Position numbers and translations under genes: made by a program. A stretch of DNA of 64,000 nt from Spongisporangium articulatum (GTDB taxonomy: Bacteria; Actinomycetota; Actinomycetes; Actinomycetales; Kineosporiaceae), in contig NZ_JBITLV010000002.1 of the NCBI RefSeq assembly GCF_044465595.1, positions 620,001-684,000 on the forward strand, read 5' to 3'. Below, piece after piece: positions 7,838 to 15,091 of this stretch (position 1 is its first letter; the number at the start of each line of letters is the position of its first letter). The notes under the pieces were generated by a model. It did no database searches. It had not been told where the DNA came from and saw only the letters and a list, made by a program, of their open reading frames with translations.

Positions 7838-8884
7838 TCAGTCCTCTCGCTCGAACTCGGCCCGGACCCCCAGCAGGCGGACCGGACCATGGTCGGTGAA
7901 CCGGCTCAACGCGACCTGCACCCGCTCGTGCAGCACCGCCGGGTCGCGGGTCGGCGGCCGCACGACGATGCTGCGGGTCGGGGTGAAGAAGTTCCGGTAG
8001 CGCACCTTCACGCCCAACCGGCCCACCGGGCGCTCGTCGTCCGCGATGTCGGCCAGCACCGCCTCCAGCAACAGCACGACCTCGGCCCGCACCCGCTCCC
8101 AGTCGGCGATGTCCTCCTGGAACGTCACCTCCCGGCTGCGCGAACGGGCCACCCACGGGTCACCGACCACGGGCGAGGTGTCGGACCCCAGCGCGATGCG
8201 CCGCAGCCACGGCCCGATCTGCGGGCCGAACTCACCGGCCAGCACGTCGTCGTCCGCCGCCGCCAGCTGTCGCACGGTCGAATACCCAAGCGGCGCGAGG
8301 CGTTTCGCCGACCGGTCGCCGATGCCGTGCAGGCGGCTGACCGGTTCGTCGCCGAACAGGGGCATCCAGTCGGCGGCGGTGATGGTGTAGACGCCGCGCG
8401 GCTTGCCGAGGTCGGTGGCCATCTTGGCCATCAGCTTGTTCGGGCCGATGCCGACGCTCACGTCGAGCTGGGTGGCTTCCCGCACGCGCGCCTGCAGCTC
8501 GCGGGCGAAGCCGACCGGGTCGTCGGTCTCGACGCCGAGGAACGCCTCGTCCCAGCCGATCACCTCGACCACCGCGCCCTCTCCCGCCGGACCGACAAGC
8601 GTCTTCAGCGTGGCCATCACCTGCGCGGACACGGCCTCGTAGTGCGGCTTGTCGACCGGCAGGAACACGCAGTCGGGGCAGCGCCGGACGGCGACCTTCA
8701 ACGGCAGGCCGGACCGGACGCCGAGCGCCCGGGCCTCGTAGGAGGCGGTGCTGACCACGGCCCGCTTGGTCGGGTCCCCGTCACCGCCCACCACCACCGG
8801 GCGGCCGCGCAGCTCGGGCCGGCGCAGCAGTTCGACCGCGGCCAGGAACTGGTCGAGGTCGGCGTGCAGCACCCAACGGGCCAT
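7838..8884 (-). CDS. dinB: DNA polymerase IV (Y family)
   Basis: A 348-residue translesion polymerase. The palm carries the metal-binding motif LHADLDQFLAAVE at the extreme N-terminus and the second acidic motif as GWDEAFLGV instead of the usual SIDEAFLDV; the Asp-Glu pair is kept. Next come the QLDVSVGIGPNKLMAKMATDLGKP strand, the HhH segment LHGIGDRSAKRLAPLG and the little finger domain (SREVTFQEDI). No beta-clamp motif is obvious at the end. ATG at 8884 gives the canonical MARWVLHADLDQF start. It heads a four-gene operon. A full LexA box is not seen upstream. A perfect palindrome lies at 8918-9002. Confidence 0.92.
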   Translation of the reverse strand: MARWVLHADLDQFLAAVELLRRPELRGRPVVVGGDGDPTKRAVVSTASYEARALGVRSGLPLKVAVRRCPDCVFLPVDKPHYEAVSAQVMATLKTLVGPAGEGAVVEVIGWDEAFLGVETDDPVGFARELQARVREATQLDVSVGIGPNKLMAKMATDLGKPRGVYTITAADWMPLFGDEPVSRLHGIGDRSAKRLAPLGYSTVRQLAAADDDVLAGEFGPQIGPWLRRIALGSDTSPVVGDPWVARSRSREVTFQEDIADWERVRAEVVLLLEAVLADIADDERPVGRLGVKVRYRNFFTPTRSIVVRPPTRDPAVLHERVQVALSRFTDHGPVRLLGVRAEFERED

Positions 8885-8917
8885 GCGCGCGACCATACTG
8901 ACCGGCACCGACACCCT

Positions 8918-9002
8918 GCGGTGATCATGCACAAACGCAGGTTCCGCCCGACCGTCGGAGCCCTTCTCCGTGCTCGAACCTGCGTTTGTGCATGATCACC
9001 GC
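8918..9002. repeat. Perfect 27-bp inverted repeat, GTGATCATG family
   Basis: Arms at 8918-8944 and 8976-9002 are perfectly complementary over 27 bp and flank a 31-nt spacer. The outer part of each arm reads GCGGTGATCATGCACAAAC or its complement. It lies between the divergent dinB and YCII-3 genes, so it is not a simple terminator for convergent genes. It ends 20 nt upstream of the TGTCGA -35 at 9022. Related ends occur at 29628-29690, 57491-57537 and 61652-61720. Confidence 0.9.
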
Positions 9003-9021
9003 AAGAAAAGAACAAGCGAGT

Positions 9022-9048
9022 TGTCGATCCGGCGCACCCGACCGCGTC
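9022..9048 (+). promoter_or_regulatory. Putative ECF42-type promoter of YCII/sigma pair 3
   Basis: TGTCGA at 9022-9027 and CGTC at 9045-9048 are 17 nt apart, and the YCII ATG begins 49 nt after the -10. This is the best match of the three and is identical in both hexamer and tetramer to the site at 3485-3511. Confidence 0.65.
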
Positions 9049-9096
9049 GGGATGGTGTGGGCCCGACCGGCGGGCCCGTCCGAAGGGAAGAATCCG

Positions 9097-9438
9097 ATGG
9101 CCCAGTACCTGATCCTGATCTACGAATCCGAGGCCGCCTACGCCACGGCCACGCCGGACGTGTACGGCGAGATCATGGCCGACCACGAGAAGTTCCAGGC
9201 CGGCCTCGAGGCGCTCGGCGTGAAGATGCTCGGCGGCGAGGCCCTGCAGGCGACGGCCACGGCCACCTCCATCCGGGAGGGCGGCGTGACCGACGGGCCC
9301 TTCGTGGAGACCAAGGAGGCGCTCGGCGGGTACTACCTGATCGAGGCGCCCGACCTGGACGCCGCGCTCGCCGCCGCCAAGACCTGCCCGGCGCGCTTCG
9401 GCGGGGTCGAGGTCCGTCCGATCATGACCTTCGAATGA
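9097..9438 (+). CDS. YCII-related (DGPF) domain protein, pair 3
   Basis: A 113-residue YCII/DGPF protein: strand AQYLILIYESE, helix DVYGEIMADHEKFQAGLEALG, the motif GVTDGPFVETKEALGGYYLIEAPDLDAAL and the terminal strand GVEVRPIM. It matches the family consensus better than the other two copies. GAAGGGAAG precedes the ATG by 6 nt. The sigma factor starts 4 nt after its stop, a tighter arrangement than pairs 1 and 2, so co-translation is likely. Confidence 0.92.
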   Translation: MAQYLILIYESEAAYATATPDVYGEIMADHEKFQAGLEALGVKMLGGEALQATATATSIREGGVTDGPFVETKEALGGYYLIEAPDLDAALAAAKTCPARFGGVEVRPIMTFE

Positions 9439-9442
9439 GCCG

Positions 9443-10732
9443 ATGAGCTCGCCGGCGCAGGCGGCCCCCGCCGAGGTGGCCGCCGCCGTCGCCGACGCGC
9501 ACCGTCGCGAGTGGGGCCGGGTCCTCGCCGCGACGGTGCGCGTCACGCGCGACCTCGACCTGGCCGAGGAGTGCGTGCAGGACGCGTTCGCGGCTGCGCT
9601 CACCGCCTGGCGGGACGGCGTCCCCGACCGGCCCGGGGCCTGGCTCACCACGAGCGCGCGGCGCCGTGCGCTCGACCTGCTGCGCCGGGCCGACGTGGCC
9701 CGACGGGCCCTGCCCAAACTCGTCGACGATCCGTACTCGCCCGGCCCGGAAGAACTCTCGGCCGACCTCGCGGACGACGGGAGCGGCGACTACCCGGACG
9801 AGCGGCTACGGCTGGTGGTCACGTGCTGCCACCCGGCGCTGGCCCGCGAGGCGCAGGTCGCTCTCACGCTGCGGCTGGTCTGCGGCCTGTCCACCGCCGA
9901 GGTGGCGCGCGCCTTCCTGGTCCCTGAACCGACCATGGCCGCGCGGATCACCCGGGCCAAGAAGAAGATCGCGCTGGCCCGGATCCCGTACCGGGTGCCG
10001 CCCGCCGACGAACTGCCGCAGCGCGTCGAGGCGGTGCTGGGCGTCGTCCACCTGGTCTTCACGACCGGCCACGCCGCTCCCGCAGGGGAGGAGCTCGTGC
10101 GCCGGGATCTCGTCGAGCGGTCCTACGACCTGGCCCGCATGCTGCGCCGGTTGTTGCCCGGGAACGCCGACGTGGCCGGGCTTCTCGCCCTCGTCCTGCT
10201 CACCGACGCGCGGCGCGCGACCCGGGTGGCGGACGACGGTCGCCTCCTGCTGCTGGAGGAGCAGGACCGCTCGCGCTGGGACGCCTCCGCCATCGCCGAG
10301 GGCGTGGCGCTCGTCCGGGAGGCGCTGACGTCCCGGTCGGGCGGGCCGCCCAGCCGGTACGCGCTACAGGCCGCGATCGCCGCCGTGCACGCCGAGGCGC
10401 CGTCGTGGGACGACACCGACTGGCGCGAGATCCTCGCCCTGTACGGGGTTCTCGCGCAGGTGTGGCCGTCGCCCGTGGTGGCGCTGAACCGGGCCGTGGC
10501 GGTGGCCATGGTGCACGGTCCGGCCGCCGGCCTGGCCGCGGTCGAGGCGTTGGACGACGAGCCGCAGCTGGCCGGGTACCCGTACCTGCCGGCGACGCGC
10601 GCCGACCTGCTGCGCCGGCTGGGCCGGGTGGGGGAGGCGGCGGCGGCCTACCGGGTGGCGCTGGAGCTCACGGCGGGCGGTCCGGAGCGGGCCTTCCTCG
10701 CCCGACGCCTCGCAGAGTGTGACGGAGGGTAG
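9443..10732 (+). CDS. ECF42-family RNA polymerase sigma factor (pair 3)
   Basis: A 429-residue paralogue of the sigma factors at 2208 and 3941. Region 2 is LAATVRVTRDLDLAEECVQDAF with WLTTSARRRALDLLRRA. Region 4 is ALTLRLVCGLSTAEVARAFLVPEPTMAARITRAKKK, and the C-terminal DUF6596/TPR-like domain starts at VVHLVFTTGHAAPAGEE, a variant of the usual VYLIFxxGY. A linker of about 15 residues between regions 2 and 4 (PKLVDDPYSPGPEELSADL) is longer than in the other two. The ATG sits 4 nt after the YCII stop. No anti-sigma factor gene is adjacent. Confidence 0.93.
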   Translation: MSSPAQAAPAEVAAAVADAHRREWGRVLAATVRVTRDLDLAEECVQDAFAAALTAWRDGVPDRPGAWLTTSARRRALDLLRRADVARRALPKLVDDPYSPGPEELSADLADDGSGDYPDERLRLVVTCCHPALAREAQVALTLRLVCGLSTAEVARAFLVPEPTMAARITRAKKKIALARIPYRVPPADELPQRVEAVLGVVHLVFTTGHAAPAGEELVRRDLVERSYDLARMLRRLLPGNADVAGLLALVLLTDARRATRVADDGRLLLLEEQDRSRWDASAIAEGVALVREALTSRSGGPPSRYALQAAIAAVHAEAPSWDDTDWREILALYGVLAQVWPSPVVALNRAVAVAMVHGPAAGLAAVEALDDEPQLAGYPYLPATRADLLRRLGRVGEAAAAYRVALELTAGGPERAFLARRLAECDGG

Positions 10733-10778
10733 AGTCCGCTCACGAAGCGTTAGCGTGAACTTGAGTGGGAGGGCGTTC

Positions 10779-11615
10779 ATGCGGTTCGGTCGGCTCTGCG
10801 CGGGCGCAGTCGCGCTGTGCCTGGCGCTGGCCGCCTGCGGGGGCGCCCAGGGCGGCTCGGCCGGCCCGGCCGGCGATGGCGAGGCCGCGCCCGTGCAGCT
10901 CAGCCCCGCCCAACTCGTGTCGGCCGCCACCGACAAGGCTCAGGGCCTGTCGACGGCCAGGTTCACGATGAAGGTCGCCACGCAGCTGGACACCCTGAAC
11001 ATCCTGATCGACGCCGCGGGCCGGGTGGACACGTCGACCCTCTCGCTCGTCATGACGTCGAAGGTCCGGTTCGGGGGCGACACCCTCTACATGCACAAAC
11101 GCGTGGTCGACGGGATCTTCTTCGTGGAGGGGCTGCCCGACATACCGGGCTGGGTCCGCGTCGACCCCGACGACCTCGCCGGCGGCCTGCACATCGGCCT
11201 GGACCTGGGTCAGGCCAGCGACCCCACCGGCATGTTCGCCCTGATCAGCGCGCTGAGCGAGGACGTGCACGAGGCAGGGGGCGCGACCGTCCGCGGCGAG
11301 CACGTCACCCGCTACACCGGCACCCTGAACGTGGCCAAGGCGATCGGTGCGGCACCGTCCGACTCCGACCCGCTGCGGAAGCTGGAGCAGCAGGCCCGAT
11401 CGATGGGTTTCACCACGGCCCCCTTCACCGTCTACGTCGACGACCGGGGCCTGCCGGCGCGGGTCCAGCTCACGATGACGTCGTCCGGGACGGCCGACTC
11501 CCTGGTCTCGAAGGTCACGACCACCCAGGACTACTACGACTGGGGCGTCCCGGTGACGGTGAGGGTGCCCGCCGGAGCGAAGCCGATGGATCAGCCGCTG
11601 GACCTGCTCAAGTGA
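10779..11615 (+). CDS. LppX/LprG-like (LolA-fold) lipoprotein
   Basis: A 278-residue exported lipoprotein. A basic N-terminus and hydrophobic core end in a lipobox LAAC with the lipidated Cys at residue 20. The mature part has the LppX_LprAFG pattern: a helix of the type LVSAATDKAQGLSTARFTMKV, glycine-rich beta strands, and the closing ARVQLTMTSSGTADSLVSKVTTTQDYYDWGVPVTV. Members bind or carry lipids at the cell envelope in mycobacteria; the ligand here is unknown. GTGGGAGGG precedes the ATG. It converges with the next gene and their 3' ends overlap by 8 nt. Confidence 0.85.
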   Translation: MRFGRLCAGAVALCLALAACGGAQGGSAGPAGDGEAAPVQLSPAQLVSAATDKAQGLSTARFTMKVATQLDTLNILIDAAGRVDTSTLSLVMTSKVRFGGDTLYMHKRVVDGIFFVEGLPDIPGWVRVDPDDLAGGLHIGLDLGQASDPTGMFALISALSEDVHEAGGATVRGEHVTRYTGTLNVAKAIGAAPSDSDPLRKLEQQARSMGFTTAPFTVYVDDRGLPARVQLTMTSSGTADSLVSKVTTTQDYYDWGVPVTVRVPAGAKPMDQPLDLLK

Positions 11616-12105
11616 GCAGGCCCCGGACGTAGTTGGCCTGGCCCGCGTGCTGCAGGTCGTCGGACAGCACGCTCACCAGCCGCACGCCCAGCGTGACCGG
11701 CGGGTCCCAGTTGTCGTCCACCACGGTGTCCAGCCCCTCGTCCGTCAGGGTCTTCAGGAACTCCTGCGTCGCGGCGTGCACCGCGTCGAAGTAGCCCGTC
11801 AGCAGTTCGGGGCCGACCCGCACGGCCAGCACGTCGTCCGCGCTCTGCCCGTATCCGGTGGCCTCGTCGTCGAACGGCAGCCCGAAGGTCCTGGCCCAGC
11901 TCGTCGTCCAGACCTGCTCGGTGCCCGCGACCTCGGCGACGTGGTCGTCCTGGACCCGGGTCAGGTGCCAGACCAGCCAGCCGATGGTGTTGCCGCCGGG
12001 CGCCGGTGGGGTGGAGAGCGTCTCGACGGTCAGGCCCTTCACGGCCCCGTGCACCAGGCCGGGCAGGCGCCCGAACGACTCGACCAACAACTCACGTGTG
12101 TCCAT
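11608..12105 (-). CDS. Mycothiol transferase (DinB/MST superfamily)
   Basis: A 165-residue four-helix-bundle protein of the DinB_2/DUF664 group, which contains mycothiol-dependent S-transferases. Metal-ligand histidines are visible in GWLVWHLTRVQDDHV and in DDLQHAGQANYVRGLL. The protein ends directly after the last helix, which is the normal length. Start is the ATG of MDTRELLVESFGR. The presence of S-(hydroxymethyl)mycothiol dehydrogenase at 48034 supports mycothiol as the thiol. The specific electrophile detoxified is unknown. Confidence 0.87.
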   Translation of the reverse strand: MDTRELLVESFGRLPGLVHGAVKGLTVETLSTPPAPGGNTIGWLVWHLTRVQDDHVAEVAGTEQVWTTSWARTFGLPFDDEATGYGQSADDVLAVRVGPELLTGYFDAVHAATQEFLKTLTDEGLDTVVDDNWDPPVTLGVRLVSVLSDDLQHAGQANYVRGLLT

Positions 12106-12160
12106 GCCTGAGAGGTCTACTCCACCGGGACCCGCCCGCAAGCGGGATAGCCTGGGTGGC

Positions 12161-12511
12161 GTGACGGAGATTTCGGGTATCGACCCGGCGGCGGTCCCCA
12201 GCGGCACCGGCTGCGCCGACTGCGACGCGCTCGGCGGCTGGTGGTTCCACCTGCGCCGGTGCGCGCAGTGCGGGCACATCGGCTGCTGCGACTCCTCGCC
12301 CGCCCAGCACGCCAGCGCCCACGCCCGGGAGACCGGCCACCGGATCGTGCGCAGCTTCGAGCCGGGCGAGGACTGGTTCTGGGACTACGTCACCGAGGAC
12401 TACTACGACGGGCCCGCGCTGGCCGACCCGCAGGCGCGCCCGGCCGGCCAGTCGGTGCCGGGCCCGAAGGAGCGCGTACCGGCCGACTGGAAGCAGCACC
12501 TGCACATGTAG
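12161..12511 (+). CDS. UBP-type zinc finger protein
   Basis: A 116-residue protein dominated by a ZnF-UBP domain: CADCDALGGWWFHLRRCAQCGHIGCCDSS, then QHASAHARETGHRIVRSFEPGEDWFW. The Cys/His spacing fits the zinc-binding pattern. Such stand-alone UBP fingers are widespread in actinobacteria, often near redox or stress genes, with no known ubiquitin to bind. GTG at 12161 was chosen; the upstream in-frame region overlaps the mycothiol transferase on the other strand. The C-terminal tail after EDYYDGPALAD is acidic and low-complexity. Confidence 0.85.
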   Translation: MTEISGIDPAAVPSGTGCADCDALGGWWFHLRRCAQCGHIGCCDSSPAQHASAHARETGHRIVRSFEPGEDWFWDYVTEDYYDGPALADPQARPAGQSVPGPKERVPADWKQHLHM

Positions 12512-12571
12512 CGGTGCGGGGTGGACGCGCAGGTCCTGGATACGGCGGGTGCGGCGCGGTAGGAACGAACG

Positions 12572-13411
12572 GTGATCGACCGTGACGGCCTGGCCGAGTT
12601 CCTGCGACAGCGCCGCCAGGCCCTGCAACCCGAGGACGTCGGCCTGCCCCGTGGCCCGCGCCGCCGCACGGACGGCCTGCGCCGCGAGGAGGTCGCCGCC
12701 CTGTGCCACATGTCGGTCGACTACTACGCCCGGCTGGAGCGGGGCACCGGGCCGCAGCCGTCGGAGCACATGATCGCCTCGATCGCCCAGGGCCTGCACC
12801 TCACCCTCGGCGAGCGCGACCACGTGTTCCGGTTGGCCGGGCACAACCCGCCGGTGCGTGGCTGGACCGGCGAGCACGTGGGCCCCGGGATGCTGCGCAT
12901 CCTCGACCGCCTCGACGACACGCCCGCCGAGATCGTGACCGAGCTCGGTGAGACGCTGCGCCAGAGCCCCCTGGGGGCCGCCCTGCTCGGTGACGCCTCG
13001 ACCCGCTCGGGGCCGCAGCGCAGCATGGGGTACCGGTGGTTCACCGATCCGGCCGCGCGGGCGCCGTACCCCGCGGACGAACAGGAGGTGCTCGGGCGGG
13101 TCTACGCCGCGGGGCTGCGGGAACTCGTGACGCTCCGCGGGGCCGACTCGCCCGCGGCGCGCCTGGCCGACCTGCTGCTCGCGCGCAGCGTGGAGTTCGC
13201 GGCGCTGTGGGCCCGGCACGAGGTCGGGGTGAAACCGCCCGAGCTGAAGCGGTTCGACCATCCGAGCGTCGGCCGGCTGGAGCTGAACTGCCAGACCCTG
13301 CTGGACCCGGACCATTCGCACCGGCTCCTGGTCTACACGGCGGTGCCGGGCAGCGAGAGCCACGAGAAGCTGCGGCTGCTGTCGGTGATCGGCACCCAGA
13401 CCCTCAGCTGA
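12572..13411 (+). CDS. XRE-type regulator with MmyB-like ligand-binding domain
   Basis: A 279-residue transcription factor. The HTH_31 domain (residues 5-75) includes RRRTDGLRREEVAALCHMSVDYYARLERG, with the canonical GLRREEVA and YARLERG motifs. The C-terminal domain from about residue 105 (MLRILDRLDDTPAEIV onward, ending RLLVYTAVPGSESHEKLRLLSVIGTQ) is the MmyB-like domain that binds fatty acids in characterised members. GTG at 12572 follows AGGAACG. The SDR gene 126 nt downstream on the same strand is the probable target, as is usual for this pairing. Confidence 0.92.
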   Translation: MIDRDGLAEFLRQRRQALQPEDVGLPRGPRRRTDGLRREEVAALCHMSVDYYARLERGTGPQPSEHMIASIAQGLHLTLGERDHVFRLAGHNPPVRGWTGEHVGPGMLRILDRLDDTPAEIVTELGETLRQSPLGAALLGDASTRSGPQRSMGYRWFTDPAARAPYPADEQEVLGRVYAAGLRELVTLRGADSPAARLADLLLARSVEFAALWARHEVGVKPPELKRFDHPSVGRLELNCQTLLDPDHSHRLLVYTAVPGSESHEKLRLLSVIGTQTLS

Positions 13412-13537
13412 GCGGACCCGGAGGGGTGGACCGGCAGGGCACGGATACGCAGGCCCTTCATCCGGAACCCGGCCCGTCCCAGGCTGGACCTCGGACCAGG
13501 CCCCTGGACGGAGGGGCCGTCGAGCTGAGGAGAACCC

Positions 13538-14476
13538 GTGCCACGCACCGACGATGATGCCCTGTCCGACTTGAGCGGGAAGCTCGCCGTGGTCACCGGG
13601 GCCAGCGACGGGATCGGCCTGCAGATCGCGACCCGGCTCGCCGCGGCGGGCGCCGAGCTGGTGCTGCCCGTGCGCAACCCCGCCAAGGGCGCGGCGGCCG
13701 TCGAGACGATCCGGGCCCGCACGCCCCGGGCCCGGGTCGTCACCGCGCCCCTCGACCTGTCGTCGCTGTCCTCGGTGGCTGCCCTCGTCGACGACCTGAT
13801 CGCCCAGGGCCGGCCGATCGACATCCTGATCAACAACGCCGGCGTCATGACCCCACCGCATCGGCAGGTCACCGCCGACGGGTTCGAGCTGCAGTTCGGC
13901 ACCAACCACCTGGGACACTTCGCGCTCACCCTCGGGCTGCTCTCCCTGCTGCGCGCCGGCCGGGCTCGGGTGACCCATCAGACGAGCATCGCCGCCCGCC
14001 GGGCCTCGATCCACTGGGACGACCTCGACGCCGAGCGCGACTACGGCAACGGGACGTGGGCCTACGCCCAGTCCAAGCTCGCCTGCGCCCTCTTCGCCCG
14101 CGAACTCGACGTGCGCAGCCGGGCCGCCGGCTGGGGCCTCAGCAGCAACCTCGCCCATCCCGGCGTCTCGCCGACCAACCTGCTCGCCGCCCAGCCCGTT
14201 CTGGGCCGCTCGCGCGACACGAACGGCCGGCGCCTGGTCCGGCTGCTGTCGCGGCTCGGCGTCGTCGGGACCGTCCCGACCGCCGCCGGTCCGGCGGTGC
14301 TGGCCGCCGCCGGACCCGACTCGCGGGGTGACCAGTTCTTCGGGCCGAAGCGCACGGTCGGCGGGCCGCCGGTCCAGCTGGAGTTCTGGGAACCGATGCG
14401 CGACCTGGACGACGCGCACCGGCTCTGGGAGGAGTCGGCGCGCCTCGTGGGCCCGAGGTTCGCCGTCCCCGCCTGA
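13538..14476 (+). CDS. Short-chain dehydrogenase/reductase
   Basis: A 312-residue Rossmann-fold oxidoreductase. The cofactor motif is TGASDGIG (near residue 20), followed by INNAGVM and the catalytic YAQSK. The expected catalytic Ser strand reads VTHQTSIAARRA. The retinol-dehydrogenase-like layout (FELQFGTNHLGHFALT) is typical of actinobacterial SDRs paired with MmyB-type regulators. GTG at 13538 is preceded by CTGAGGAG. It is probably controlled by the regulator at 12572. The substrate is unknown. Confidence 0.92.
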   Translation: MPRTDDDALSDLSGKLAVVTGASDGIGLQIATRLAAAGAELVLPVRNPAKGAAAVETIRARTPRARVVTAPLDLSSLSSVAALVDDLIAQGRPIDILINNAGVMTPPHRQVTADGFELQFGTNHLGHFALTLGLLSLLRAGRARVTHQTSIAARRASIHWDDLDAERDYGNGTWAYAQSKLACALFARELDVRSRAAGWGLSSNLAHPGVSPTNLLAAQPVLGRSRDTNGRRLVRLLSRLGVVGTVPTAAGPAVLAAAGPDSRGDQFFGPKRTVGGPPVQLEFWEPMRDLDDAHRLWEESARLVGPRFAVPA

Positions 14477-14540
14477 CCGGGCTGCTCGCCGGCCCGCTAC
14501 CTGACGTGCCGGTGGTCACCGTCCACGCCAGGATGCCGCC

Positions 14541-15091
14541 ATGATCGAGGCCACGGCGGACGTGCGGGCCCAGCTGCGCGCGGATCTGCGTCACCGGCTG
14601 CGCCCCATGACCGGGCGCGACCCCGACGAGCGGGGCCGCGCCACGACGCCCGTGGAGCTGCTCTACGACCTCACCTACGTCATCGCCTTCGCCGTCGCGG
14701 CCGAGCAGCTGGCCCACGGGATCGGCGAGGGACACCCCGGCGCGGCCGTCGGGGCCTACCTGTTCGCCGTCTTCTCGGTCACGTGGGCGTGGCTGAACTT
14801 CACCTGGTTCGCGTCGGCCTACGGCAACGACGACGCGCTGTTCCGGGTGGCGACCCTGGTCCAGATGATCGGGGTGGTGGTGCTGGCCTTCGGCCTGGCG
14901 CCGAGCTTCGCGGCCGCCGCCGAGGGGGCGCCCCGAACCATCCGCTGATGGTGGCCGGCTACGTGGTGATGCGGGTGCCGCTGATCGGTCTCTGGTTACG
15001 GGCCGCCCGGGAGGACCCCGAGCGCCGCCGGGCCGACATCGGCTACGCCCTGGTGATCGGTCTGGCCCAGGTGGGCTGGGCCGGCCGGTGG
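14541..15091 (+). pseudogene. Frameshifted and truncated low-temperature-requirement A (LtrA) protein
   Basis: The first frame (14541-14948) gives an LtrA-like N-terminus: TTPVELLYDLTYVIAFAVAAEQLAHG, TWAWLNFTWFASAYGNDDALFRV and VLAFGLAPSF. It stops just after a GAGGGGGCGCCCC run. The similarity resumes one frame away as NHPLMVAGYVVMRVPLIGLWLRAAREDPERRR and AQVGW, ending against the stop of the convergent APC permease at 15092. A one-base loss near 14925-14935 explains the frame change. Only about 180 of a usual 370-400 residues remain, so the gene is broken even if the frameshift were a sequencing error. Confidence 0.82.

Noticed and set aside
8974..8989. TCGAAC-CTGC-GTTTGT as a LexA box for dinB.
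   Set aside because: The right half-site is imperfect and the whole stretch is part of the right arm of the 27-bp palindrome, which explains the sequence without LexA.
14483..14540. A separate promoter or small RNA between the SDR and the ltrA remnant.
   Set aside because: The short gap shows no recognisable promoter, hairpin or conserved motif.
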